Source of the DNA: Rhizobium sp. Leaf371
Lineage (GTDB): Bacteria; Pseudomonadota; Alphaproteobacteria; Rhizobiales; Rhizobiaceae
NCBI RefSeq assembly: GCF_001424045.1
Contig: NZ_LMQB01000001.1
Span: 62,002-126,001, forward strand
Direction of reading: 5' to 3'
Length of the DNA stretch: 64,000 nucleotides
Positions 53,398-61,712 of the stretch are shown one piece after another. The notes beneath the pieces are model-generated. The model was given only the letters and a program-made list of their open reading frames with translations, did not search any database and was not told the DNA's origin. A program made the translations under genes and the position numbers. The first letter of the stretch is position 1, and every line of letters begins with the position of its first letter.

Positions 53398-53706
53398 ATG
53401 CCTGTATTGGGCGCGCTCTGGCGGGGAGAGATCGACGCCGTCGAATTTCATGTCGATGGCGGCTACCGCTTCGTCGTGCATCGCAACGTGTTTCGAACGC
53501 TGCGCGGATCGTCTGCGGCCGGGGATGTCTGCGTCGCGTTCGCCGAGGCGCATGGGGACGCGTTTCTCGCGGCCGCCGCCGCGCGCATCGCTTCTGCGCC
53601 ATCGGAAACGACCCGCGCATTCCATCTCAACAGCCGGCAGGTTCGACGCGCCATGGAGGGCGCGCCGAGCGTGGATTCGGGTCTTACAGAACCTGGGCCG
53701 CGCTGA
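53398..53706 (+). CDS. Small DUF1488-like protein
   Basis: A 102-residue protein. The pattern VEFHVDGGYRFVVHRNVFRTL, then FAEAHGDAFLAAAAARIAS and finally TRAFHLNSRQVRRAM resembles the DUF1488 layout (beta strands, a short helix, then a long helix and a final strand). The similarity is from memory of the family pattern. The function is unknown. The ATG at 53398 has GGGAAAC upstream. Its last 23 bases overlap the 3' end of the ABC ATPase gene on the opposite strand. Confidence 0.55.
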   Translation: MPVLGALWRGEIDAVEFHVDGGYRFVVHRNVFRTLRGSSAAGDVCVAFAEAHGDAFLAAAAARIASAPSETTRAFHLNSRQVRRAMEGAPSVDSGLTEPGPR

Positions 53707-54439
53707 TCGACGAGACGAATTGGCGGGTGCGCTGGTGTTGCGGCGTGTCGAAGACCGTCCGTGCCGGGCCCGCCTCGACGATATCGCCGGCCTGGAGAAA
53801 GATGACCTGATCGGCAAGCCGGGAGGCGAGGCGCAGATCATGCGTTGCCATGACCATGGTGGTGCCTTCGCGTGCCAGCGTTCCCAGTACGTCCACCACT
53901 TCGGCCGCAAGCTCCGGATCGAGTGCGGAGGTCGGCTCGTCGCAGAGCAGGACGCGCGGCGAGGGGGCGAGCGCCCGGGCGATGGCCACGCGCTGCTGTT
54001 GCCCGCCCGAAAGCGTAGCCGGCCAGGCCTCTGCCTTTTCCGCCATGCCGACCTTCGTCAGAAGCTCCATCGCGCGGGTGCGGGCCTTGTCGGCCGGCCA
54101 TTTCAGCACGGTGGTCAGGCTCTCCATCACGTTCTCGATGGCGGTGCGATGCGGGAAGAGCTGGAAATTCTGGAACACCATGCCGGTCTGCTGGCGGATC
54201 TTCTGGATGTCGTGCCAGCCCGGCTTCTTGCCCTTTTCGAAACGCGTTTCCTCGCTGCCGATGCGGATGGCGCCGGCGCTCGGGATTTCGAGCAGGTTGA
54301 TACAGCGCAGCAGGGTGCTCTTGCCGCCGCCCGAGGGGCCGATCAGCGCGGTCACGCTGCCTTCGGGGATCGTCAGGTTGATGTCCTTCAGGATCACGGC
54401 ATCGCCGAAGCGTTTTTCGATGTGGCGAAGCTCGATCAT
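53684..54439 (-). CDS. Amino-acid ABC transporter ATP-binding protein (cystine/polar amino acid type)
   Basis: A 251-residue ATPase. Walker A is GPSGGGKST, the Q-loop is in MVFQNFQLFPHRTAIENV, the signature is LSGGQQQRVAIARALA, Walker B is VLLCDEPTSALDPE, and the switch His is in MATHDLRLA. The start at 54439 gives the family-typical MIELRHIEKRFGDAVILKD. It overlaps the permease stop by 4 nt (ATGA). With the permease and binding protein upstream, it completes a polar amino-acid importer. Confidence 0.94.
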   Translation of the reverse strand: MIELRHIEKRFGDAVILKDINLTIPEGSVTALIGPSGGGKSTLLRCINLLEIPSAGAIRIGSEETRFEKGKKPGWHDIQKIRQQTGMVFQNFQLFPHRTAIENVMESLTTVLKWPADKARTRAMELLTKVGMAEKAEAWPATLSGGQQQRVAIARALAPSPRVLLCDEPTSALDPELAAEVVDVLGTLAREGTTMVMATHDLRLASRLADQVIFLQAGDIVEAGPARTVFDTPQHQRTRQFVSSISAAQVL

Positions 54440-55116
54440 CGGTTGGACTCCATCATGCCGCCATAGCGCGCGAACCGCCGCTCCAGCCGCACCTGCAGCG
54501 AGGACAGAACCGAACTCAGCGCGAGGTAGATCAGCGCCGCCTCGATATAGAGGATCAGGGGTTCGTAAGTCGTGGCGACGATCCGCTGGGCCGACTGAAA
54601 CAGTTCCGGCACGGTGATCGCCGCCGCAAGAGAGGTGTCCTTGACCAGCGAGATGAACGTGTTCGACAGCGGCGGCACCGCCACGCGCGCCGCCTGCGGC
54701 AGGATGGTGCGCCGCATCGCCTGGTTCCAGGTCATGCCGATCGAATAGGCCGCTTCCCACTGACCCTTGGGAACCGAGGAGATGACGGCCCGGATGATTT
54801 CGGAACTATAGGCGCCGACATTCAGCGTGAAGCCGATCAGCGCTGCGGGAAAGGCATCGAGCAGGATGCCGATGCTCGGCAGGCCATAGAAGATCACGAA
54901 CAGCTGGACGAGGAGCGGCGTTCCCCGGATGACCCAGACATAGAAGCGGGCGATCAGGGCAAGCGGCGTCGGCGCGAACAGGCGCGTCACGGCCGTAATC
55001 AGCCCGAGGATCGCGCCGAGGAAAAAGGAGAGGAGGGTGAGGGGGACCGTAAACTTCGCACCCGCCCACAGAAGCGTGGGGAGCGAATCGATCATGAGTT
55101 GCAGCCAGTGCGGCAC
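54436..55116 (-). CDS. Amino-acid ABC transporter permease (HisM/TcyL type)
   Basis: A 226-residue permease with five helices. The His/Glu/Gln-type signature is present (FNVGAYSSEIIRAVISSVPKGQWEAAYSIGMTWNQAMRRTILPQAARVAVPPLSNTFI, the EAA loop). It starts MPHWLQLMIDSLPTLLWAG. It is preceded by two hairpins in the 135-nt gap after the binding protein gene, and its stop overlaps the ATPase start. One permease would work as a homodimer. Confidence 0.94.
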   Translation of the reverse strand: MPHWLQLMIDSLPTLLWAGAKFTVPLTLLSFFLGAILGLITAVTRLFAPTPLALIARFYVWVIRGTPLLVQLFVIFYGLPSIGILLDAFPAALIGFTLNVGAYSSEIIRAVISSVPKGQWEAAYSIGMTWNQAMRRTILPQAARVAVPPLSNTFISLVKDTSLAAAITVPELFQSAQRIVATTYEPLILYIEAALIYLALSSVLSSLQVRLERRFARYGGMMESNR

Positions 55117-55146
55117 GTTATCTCCTCAACGGCGCGATGCCGAAAC

Positions 55147-55188
55147 AAGCATGTCCGGCGAACCCCCAGGGGTTCGCCGGACATGCTT
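55147..55188 (-). terminator. Perfect 20-bp inverted repeat between binding protein and permease genes
   Basis: AAGCATGTCCGGCGAACCCC (55147-55166) is followed by its exact reverse complement at 55169-55188, with 2 nt in between. This is an extremely stable stem 63 nt after the binding-protein stop and 31 nt before the permease ATG. The likely role is 3'-end protection or attenuation; no U-tract is present on either strand. Confidence 0.75.
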
Positions 55189-55213
55189 TCCGTGTGTAAG
55201 ATCGCATTGCCGG

Positions 55214-55239
55214 CCGGCGAAGCAAAGAGGCTTTGCCGG
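55214..55239 (-). terminator. Second hairpin after the binding protein gene
   Basis: CCGGCGAAGC (55214-55223) pairs with GCTTTGCCGG (55230-55239) with one G-U pair and a 6-nt loop. It is 13 nt after the binding-protein stop. Together with the 20-bp stem it makes a double hairpin in the intergenic gap. Confidence 0.6.
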
Positions 55240-55251
55240 ACAAGGCGGTGT

Positions 55252-56025
55252 TTAGCGCGAGACGTCCTGGCCGAAATATTTGTCGGAGATCGTCTTGTAG
55301 GTCCCGTCGGCCTTGATGTCGGCCAGGGCCTTGTTGATTGCGGCGAGAAGTTCCGGCTCGCCCTTGCGGATGATGATGCCGGAGTAATCGGCATTTTCCT
55401 GTTCCGCGGCAATCTTCACCGGCGCGTCCGGCTTCTGCTTCTTGAAGTCGAGGAAGGACAGGCTGTCATTGACCGTCGCGTCGGCCCGGCGCGTCAGCAC
55501 CAGCTGGATCGACTGGTCGAAACCGTCGGTGCCGACCAGTTCGGCGCCGGCGCTCTGGGCGATCTTGCCAAAGTTGCTGCTCAGCGACTGTGCCGAGGTC
55601 TTGCCCTTCAGGTCGGCGAAACCCTTGATGTCGTCATTGTCCTGACGGACGATCAGCACGGCCTTGGAGGCGATATAGGGCTCGGAGAAGTCGTACTTCT
55701 GCCTGCGCGCGTCGGTGATGCCGACCTGGTTGATGACCGTATCATAGCGCCCGGCGTCGATGCCGGCGATCAGCCCGTCCCATTTGCCTTCGATGAACTC
55801 CGCCTTGACGCCGAGCTTGGCGGCCACGGCCTCGCCGATCTCGACGTCGAAGCCCACCAGCTTGCCGCCGGCATCGTGGAAGGTGAAGGGCGCGTAGGTT
55901 CCTTCCGTGCCGATCTTCAGCACGCCGGCCGTCTTGATGGCCGAAAGGTTTTCGCCGGCAAGCGCCGGTGCAAGGGCAGCGGCGTGAAGAATGGCGGCGG
56001 TGGCGATGGTCTTGAGCCAGTTCAT
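55252..56025 (-). CDS. Cystine-type amino-acid ABC transporter binding protein
   Basis: A 257-residue periplasmic protein with a signal peptide (LKTIATAAILHAAALAPALAG). Family-3 binding-protein phrases are GVLKIGTEGTYAPFTFHDAGGKLVGFDVEIGEAVAAKLGV, KWDGLIAGIDAGRYDTVINQVGITDARRQKYDFSEPY and DGTYKTISDKYFGQDV. The KWDGLIAGIDAGR and INQVxITDxRxxKYDFS parts recall cystine-binding FliY/TcyJ of E. coli, so cystine or a related sulfur amino acid is the likely ligand; this is an inference. The start at 56025 is chosen because it begins the signal peptide. Confidence 0.93.
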   Translation of the reverse strand: MNWLKTIATAAILHAAALAPALAGENLSAIKTAGVLKIGTEGTYAPFTFHDAGGKLVGFDVEIGEAVAAKLGVKAEFIEGKWDGLIAGIDAGRYDTVINQVGITDARRQKYDFSEPYIASKAVLIVRQDNDDIKGFADLKGKTSAQSLSSNFGKIAQSAGAELVGTDGFDQSIQLVLTRRADATVNDSLSFLDFKKQKPDAPVKIAAEQENADYSGIIIRKGEPELLAAINKALADIKADGTYKTISDKYFGQDVSR

Positions 56026-56295
56026 GGTGTCTTGCGTCCTTCTGAAGCGATGTCGGTCGTCTCGGCACGATGGCCGGCCAAGCTCTCTCATCGCAGGAAA
56101 TAGGCGCGATGGATTGAAAGAAAACTGCGAATGAAACGGGCAAATGCGAAAATCTTGCTCTTTCCACCGGCACAATGGGGCGGCAGGTAGCGAAGTTTCC
56201 CTATTCCGCTATGTTAGGCAAAGCTTTCTTTACGAATATGTCGGATTTTGACAATTCACCGCGCCGGTTTGGCCGGCAGCACTTCGGAGAAGCCC

Positions 56296-58032
56296 ATGCG
56301 TCCCCTGTCCCAGTCTCTCGGCTTCGATGCCAAGTCGGTTCTTCATGCCATCAGCCAGTCGCAGGCGATCATCGAGTTCGACCTGACGGGCCGGATTCTG
56401 AGCGCGAACGACAATTTCTGCCAGGCGCTGGGCTATGGCCTCTCCGAGATCGTCGGCCGCCATCACAGCATGTTCGTCTCCCCGGAGGAAGCCGCATCCG
56501 CCGCGTATCGGGACTTCTGGGCCGCGCTTGCCGGCGGAATGTTCCAGCGGCAGCAATACAAGCGCCTGGCCAAAGGCGGCCGCGAGGTCTGGATCGAGGC
56601 GTCGTACAATCCGGTCAAGCGGAACGGCAGGCCCTACAAGGTGGTGAAGATCGCGACCGAGATCACGGCATCCAAGATACAGAGTGCGGAAGATGGCGGC
56701 AAGCTCATGGCGCTGTCGCGGGCGCAGGCCATCATCGAATTCACGCCGCAGGGCGAGATCCTGCGCGCGAACGACAATTTCCTATCCGCCCTCGGCTATG
56801 ACCTGTCCGAGATCGCGGGGCGGCATCACGCGATGTTCTGCGATCCGGCCTATGCCGCATCGCCCGAATACAAGGCGTTCTGGGAGGACCTGCGCCGCGG
56901 CACCTTCGTGACGGACCAGTTCCTGCGCATCGGCAAGGGTGGCAAGCGGGTCTTCATTCAGGCCTCCTACAATCCGATCTTCGACGATGCCGGACGGGTC
57001 TTCAAGGTGGTGAAGTTCGCGATCGACGTCACGGACCGCATGCATGCCGTCGAGGAACTCGGCGCGGCGCTGGAGCGCCTGTCCCAGTGCAATATCCGCA
57101 TCACGCTCGACGAGCCCTTCGTCGGCGAGTTCGACAGCCTGCGCCGCGACTTCAACACGTCGATCGGCGAGTTCCAGAAGACGCTGACGAACGTCCTCGG
57201 CCAGACCCGCGCGCTGAACGACAGCAGCCAGGAGATGCGCCAGGCGGCCGAGAGCCTTGCCGAGCGGTCGCAGCAGCAGGCGGCGGCCCTGGAAGAGACG
57301 TCCGCCGCGCTGGACGAGGTAACGGCAACGGTGAACTCCTCGACCGAGAATACGCAGGAGACCCGCACGCTGGTGCAGAATGCGCGCGTTTCGACCGGTG
57401 CGTCGGCGGCAGTGGTCGAGGAAACGGTGACGGCCATGCAGCGGATCGAGCAGGCCTCGCGCGAGATCAGCCAGATCATCGGCGTGATCGACGAGATCGC
57501 CTTCCAGACCAATCTTCTCGCGCTGAATGCCGGCGTCGAGGCAGCCCGCGCCGGCGAGGCCGGCAAGGGTTTTGCGGTCGTCGCGCAGGAGGTTCGAGAG
57601 CTCGCCCAGCGCTCGGCCAAGGCGGCCAAGGAGATCAAGGTGCTGATCACCAATTCCGGCAAGGAGGTGCTGGAGGGCGTCCGTCTCGTCGGCAAGACCG
57701 GCGAGGCGCTCAAGGAGATCGACGTCTTCGTGCGCCGGATCGACCAGAACGTCGACGCGATCGCCACCGCGGCGAAGGAACAGTCGGTCGGCCTGCGCGA
57801 GATCAACAGGGCGGTCAACGATCTCGACCGGATGACGCAGGAAAATGCGGCCATGAGCGAGCGGACCACCGATATCAGCCGGGCGCTGGCCGACGGGGCC
57901 GACGCCCTGGCCGCGCTGGTGAGCGTGTTCAAGCTCAACCGACGCACCGCCCAGCGTGCGCTGGACGGATCGGACTCGTCGCGTCATCCGCAGACGGAGG
58001 CAAGGCCCGGGCAGAGGAGCTTTGCCGCTTAA
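56296..58032 (+). CDS. Cytoplasmic methyl-accepting chemotaxis protein with two PAS domains
   Basis: A 578-residue soluble chemoreceptor. Two PAS domains are in tandem (QAIIEFDLTGRILSANDNFCQALGY at about 22-125; QAIIEFTPQGEILRANDNFLSALGY at about 143-247). They are highly similar to each other and probably arose by duplication. Next is a linker like HAMP, then the signalling coiled coil with the conserved hairpin tip IDEIAFQTNLLALNAGVEAARAGEAGKGFAVVAQEVRELAQRSA. There are no membrane helices. The PAS domains might bind heme or flavin; the ligand is unknown. The ATG at 56296 follows GGAGAAG. Confidence 0.95.
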   Translation: MRPLSQSLGFDAKSVLHAISQSQAIIEFDLTGRILSANDNFCQALGYGLSEIVGRHHSMFVSPEEAASAAYRDFWAALAGGMFQRQQYKRLAKGGREVWIEASYNPVKRNGRPYKVVKIATEITASKIQSAEDGGKLMALSRAQAIIEFTPQGEILRANDNFLSALGYDLSEIAGRHHAMFCDPAYAASPEYKAFWEDLRRGTFVTDQFLRIGKGGKRVFIQASYNPIFDDAGRVFKVVKFAIDVTDRMHAVEELGAALERLSQCNIRITLDEPFVGEFDSLRRDFNTSIGEFQKTLTNVLGQTRALNDSSQEMRQAAESLAERSQQQAAALEETSAALDEVTATVNSSTENTQETRTLVQNARVSTGASAAVVEETVTAMQRIEQASREISQIIGVIDEIAFQTNLLALNAGVEAARAGEAGKGFAVVAQEVRELAQRSAKAAKEIKVLITNSGKEVLEGVRLVGKTGEALKEIDVFVRRIDQNVDAIATAAKEQSVGLREINRAVNDLDRMTQENAAMSERTTDISRALADGADALAALVSVFKLNRRTAQRALDGSDSSRHPQTEARPGQRSFAA

Positions 58033-58091
58033 GGCGCGATGTCGCCATTGGGCGGGGGCAGGACGTGCCATCCCGCTCCGGCGAAGAAAGC

Positions 58092-58571
58092 TTAGTTCGT
58101 TCCCATATTCGTCTCCGTCGCCGGGCGGAGGAAGACGAGGAGGCTTGCCGTCAGGGTTTGCACGACACCGCCATCCTGATTCAGCGTCCGGCTGTGCGTG
58201 ACGACGGTGCCGCGGTCGGGCTTCGAGCGGGACGGGGTGATCTCGACGATCTCGCCTTCGACCCGCAGACGGTCGCCCGGGCGGGTCGGCAGTGGCCAGG
58301 CCAGCTCGCAGCGCGTGCCGATGAGGCCGCCGTCGAAGGGCAGGCTTTCCACGATGAGCCGCATGGTCAGCGCCGCGGTGTGCCAGCCGCTGGCGGCGAG
58401 ACCACCGAACAGCGTCAACCGCGCGGCCGCGTCATCGAGATGGAAGGGCTGCGGATCGAACTGGCCGGCAAAGCTGCGGATCTCCTCTGCCGTGACCGCG
58501 ACGGTCTCGCTCGTAAACGCCATGCCGATCGCGAGATCGTCCAGAAAGAGACGCGGTTTCTGCTCGTTCAT
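58092..58571 (-). CDS. MaoC-family dehydratase (hot-dog fold)
   Basis: A 159-residue hydratase. The catalytic pattern is FAGQFDPQPFHLDDAAA (Asp and His of the hydratase 2 motif), followed by FGGLAASGWHTAALTMRLI. It would hydrate or dehydrate enoyl-CoA-type substrates, e.g. (R)-specific enoyl-CoA hydratase activity. The gene stands alone. Substrate length cannot be inferred. Confidence 0.92.
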   Translation of the reverse strand: MNEQKPRLFLDDLAIGMAFTSETVAVTAEEIRSFAGQFDPQPFHLDDAAARLTLFGGLAASGWHTAALTMRLIVESLPFDGGLIGTRCELAWPLPTRPGDRLRVEGEIVEITPSRSKPDRGTVVTHSRTLNQDGGVVQTLTASLLVFLRPATETNMGTN

Positions 58572-58663
58572 GTCGGTCCTCCCAGACCTCCGCTATCCCT
58601 CCATCAGGGATTTCTCATGTTCTCCCTAGCAGCACCGGGCGGCGCGGACAATGCTCGACGCCC

Positions 58664-58692
58664 GGTGCTGCCCTGGTGCTGCCCTGGTGCTG
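58664..58692. repeat. 11-bp tandem repeat at the SDR gene end
   Basis: ggtgctgccct at 58664 and 58675, plus a partial third unit at 58686. It lies 22 nt outside the 3' end of the SDR gene (58714). It is non-coding. Unit length is not a multiple of three. Confidence 0.8.
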
Positions 58693-58713
58693 TTTGTCGA
58701 GAGGTCTGCCCGT

Positions 58714-59774
58714 TCAGGGGATCAGGCGCTCGCTGCGCAAGTCGTCGAACAGGCTGACGAAGGCATCGTCCGTCGGCTGGTAGACGGTGAACCCCATGCG
58801 GCGGCTCTTCGACATGTCGGTCACGACCTCGATCGGCCGGCCGAGGTCGGCATCCGTGTGCCAGGGCGAAATCAGCCGGTCGATGTCGTGCTCCACGAGG
58901 TTCTCCCGCTCGGCGATCCTGCGCCAGATCGCCGCGTCATCGGCCATCTGCGTCTCCAGCGGTTGGACCGTGCCGTCGAACGGCGCAGCCTCGATGCCGA
59001 AGGAGCCGGCGATGCGCTGCCACATCCAGCTCCAGCGGAAGACGTCGCCGTTGACGACGTTGAAGGCCTCGTTAGCCGCTTCCGGCGTCGTGGAGGCCAG
59101 AGCATGTGGCGGGCGAGCACGGTCGCGCTCGTCATGTCGGTCAGGCCGTTCCACTGGGTTTCCACGCCCGGGAAGCGGAACGGGCGGCCGGTCTCGCGGC
59201 AGATCGCGGCGTAGACGGCGAGCGTCGTTCCCATGTTCATCGCATTGCCGACCGCCTTGCCGATGATGGTGTGGGGGCGGTGGACGCTCCAGTCGAAGCC
59301 GTCGCGGCCGGCGGCCGAAAACACCTCGTCCTCCTGCGCATAATAGAAATTCTCGATATCGAGCCGGTCCTGCTCCTCGCGAAACGGCGTCTGCGGCAGC
59401 GTGCCTTTTCCATAGGCCTCGAACGGCCCGAGATAGTGCTTGAGCCCGGTGACGAGCGCGACGTGGCGCACGCTTTTTGCCGGCCGCACGGCATCGAGGA
59501 GGTTGCGCACCATGGCCGCGTTCACCCGGATGTTCTCGGCCTCCGTCGGCTGGCGCAGCCAGCTGGCGATGAAGACATGGGTCGGGGCGACATCGGCCAG
59601 AGCAGCAGCCAGCGAGGCCGCATCTAGAAGATCGGCGGCGAGCGGCGTGACGTTCTGCTGGCGGCCGGGTTTGCGGGCGAGCCCGGTGACCGTCCAGCCG
59701 GCCTCGGCCAGGACCTTCGCCGTGGCGCTTCCGACCACGCCGCTGGCGCCTACGATCAAAGCCTTGTTTTGCAT
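58714..59774 (-). pseudogene. SDR-family oxidoreductase (PRISE-like) with a single-base frameshift
   Basis: The gene starts at ATG 59774 after AAGGAG and encodes a Rossmann reductase (KALIVGASGVVGSATAKVLAEAGW). It proceeds through ALVTGLKHYLGPFEAYGKG, the SVHRPHTIIGKAVGNAMNMG region and LTDMTSATVLARHMLW. Just there the frame is lost. It resumes in the next frame with ASTTPEAANEAFNVVNGDVFRWSWMWQ and ends with ADLGRPIEVVTDMSKSRRMGF...RSERLIP. The break is near 59094-59099, where one G appears missing between TGG and GCC. Adding one base gives 353 residues, the family length. The homologues belong to the progesterone-5beta-reductase/iridoid-synthase-like group. It may be a true mutation or a sequencing error. 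Confidence 0.85.
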
Positions 59775-59993
59775 GTGCAGTCTCCTTGCGTTCACGCCGG
59801 AGATAGGCATCCCTTCCTTTCTGTCCACCCGCCCTATCTTGTGGAGGATGCGCACCGTACGGCAGCGCGCCGCCTCTTCTGGAACATTCCCTGCGGCGTC
59901 TGGTTAGCTGTCGTCCCGGACCTCGGCCGTGACATCGGGCCTCATCGCCCATCAGCCGTCCTTCCTCTGCAACCGTCGAGTTCCGGTGTTTTC

Positions 59994-61691
59994 ATGACAA
60001 TCAAAATTGCGATTATCGGGTCTGGGCCGACCGGCATCTACACGCTGCACGGCCTCGTCTCCTCCCTGCAGCCGCTCGACATCACGGTGTTCGAAAGCGA
60101 AGCCGATCCGGGCAAGGGGACGCCCTACCATCCCGATATCAACGACCAGGCGATGCTCGCCAATATCGCCAGCATCGAGCTGCCGCCGATCTACGAGACG
60201 CTCGTGACCTGGCTCCGCCGTCAGCCGGATGCGGAGCTCGAGCGCATGAACGTGACGCGCAGCGCCATCGCAGAACGTTCCTTCTATCCGCGCATCGTGC
60301 TCGGCGAGTTCTTCCAGGACCAGTTCCGTCAATGCGTGATCGAAGGCCGGAAGGCTGGGCATGTCATCGAGATCAAGGCGCTGCATCGGGTCGATGATAT
60401 CGATCTTCACCCCGCCGACATCGCCGTTACCGCCACCGGTCCGGAGGGCGAAAAGCACTATGCTTTCGACCATGTGGTGATGGCGACGGGTCATGACTGG
60501 CCGGAGACGACCGAGACGCGCCCCGGCTATTTCATGTCGCCCTGGCCGGCACCGGTGCTGAAGACCATTCCGCCGGGCCGGGTCGGCATTCTCGGCACGT
60601 CGCTGAGTGCCATCGATGCACTGATCTCGGTCGCAACCGCCCATGGGGCGTTCTATCTCGATGCCGCCGGATCGCTCGAATATTTCCCGTCGCCCGGAAC
60701 TGAGGCGTTCGCCGCCGCGCTGATGTCGCGCAAGGGCGTGCTGCCGGAAGCCGATTTCTATTGTCCCTATCCGTATCTGCCACTGTCGATCTGCACGCCG
60801 GAGGCGGTGGATGCGCTGGTTGCCAGCGGCCGAGGGGATCTGCTCGATCCGATCTTCGACCTTTTCCGTGCCGAATTGCTCGCGGCCGATCCGGCCTATG
60901 CCGCACGGATCGGACTGGGGATGCTGACGGTGGAGACGCTGGCGCCGGCCTATTTCGCAGACCGGGAGGGGGCCGACGCCTTCGTCTGGGCTGCGGCGAA
61001 CCTTGCGGAAGCCGAGAAGAACGAGCTTGAACAGCACACGATCGGCTGGCGCTATGCGATCCTGCGGATGCATGAGGTCATCGCGCGGGCCGTGCCGCAT
61101 TTCAACGAGGACGATCTGAAGCGCTTCCACAAGCACTTCAAGACCGTGTTCATCGACGACTACGCGACCGTGCCGCATCAGTCGATCCGGCGCTTGCTGG
61201 CGCTGCGGCGTGCCGGAAAGCTGGAGGTGCTTCGCCTCGGCCGAGACTCCGATATCGACAATGAGAGCGTCGAGCGCGGCGCCGTCGTTCTGTTCGACGG
61301 CCGCAGGGAGGTGTTCGATTCCTTCATCGATGCGACGGGGCAGCATACGCTTTCGGCCCGCGATATCCCGTTCCCGAGCCTCGTCCAGCACGGTTTCGTG
61401 CGCAAGGCGACGACGCCCGTTTCGTCCGTGCTGATCGATATGCCGGACACGCCGGCCGTGGTGCGCACGGGAGGGGTGGATCTCGACGATGTCTTCCGTC
61501 CGATCCTGGAGGCGCCTGTCAACCGCAACCTCTACTGCGTGTCGATCGCCTTCCTGCTGCACAAGCTGCCCTTCATTCAGGGCATCACCAGCGCCCACGA
61601 ACTCGGTGGCATCGTCTCCACGGCGATCCTCAGTGACGTGAACGGCGAACGGTCGGGCGGCCTGATCGGGTTCGATATGAACGCGGCGTAG
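59994..61691 (+). CDS. FAD/NAD(P)-binding protein (PF13454-type)
   Basis: A 565-residue protein. The N-terminal dinucleotide-binding motif is IAIIGSGPTGIYTLHGLVSSL, with EADPGKGTPYHPDINDQAMLANIASIELPP, typical of the FAD-NAD(P)-binding family. VVMATGHDWPE and a second GxGxxx-like GRVGILGTSLSAIDALI follow. The C-terminal half includes FIDDYATVPHQSIRRLLALRRAGKLEVLRLG and IDATGQHTLSARDIPFPSLV. It may be a flavin oxidoreductase of unknown substrate, perhaps with a role in secondary metabolism. The start is ATG 59994; a long extension upstream is rejected. Confidence 0.85.
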   Translation: MTIKIAIIGSGPTGIYTLHGLVSSLQPLDITVFESEADPGKGTPYHPDINDQAMLANIASIELPPIYETLVTWLRRQPDAELERMNVTRSAIAERSFYPRIVLGEFFQDQFRQCVIEGRKAGHVIEIKALHRVDDIDLHPADIAVTATGPEGEKHYAFDHVVMATGHDWPETTETRPGYFMSPWPAPVLKTIPPGRVGILGTSLSAIDALISVATAHGAFYLDAAGSLEYFPSPGTEAFAAALMSRKGVLPEADFYCPYPYLPLSICTPEAVDALVASGRGDLLDPIFDLFRAELLAADPAYAARIGLGMLTVETLAPAYFADREGADAFVWAAANLAEAEKNELEQHTIGWRYAILRMHEVIARAVPHFNEDDLKRFHKHFKTVFIDDYATVPHQSIRRLLALRRAGKLEVLRLGRDSDIDNESVERGAVVLFDGRREVFDSFIDATGQHTLSARDIPFPSLVQHGFVRKATTPVSSVLIDMPDTPAVVRTGGVDLDDVFRPILEAPVNRNLYCVSIAFLLHKLPFIQGITSAHELGGIVSTAILSDVNGERSGGLIGFDMNAA

Positions 61692-61712
61692 CGCGTCGAC
61701 CGCGGACACGGC

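Noticed and set aside
52642-53910. A 422-codon version of the LysE-family gene
   Set aside because: The upstream 210 codons are noise; a strong AAGGAGG lies before the ATG at 53274, which gives the normal family length.
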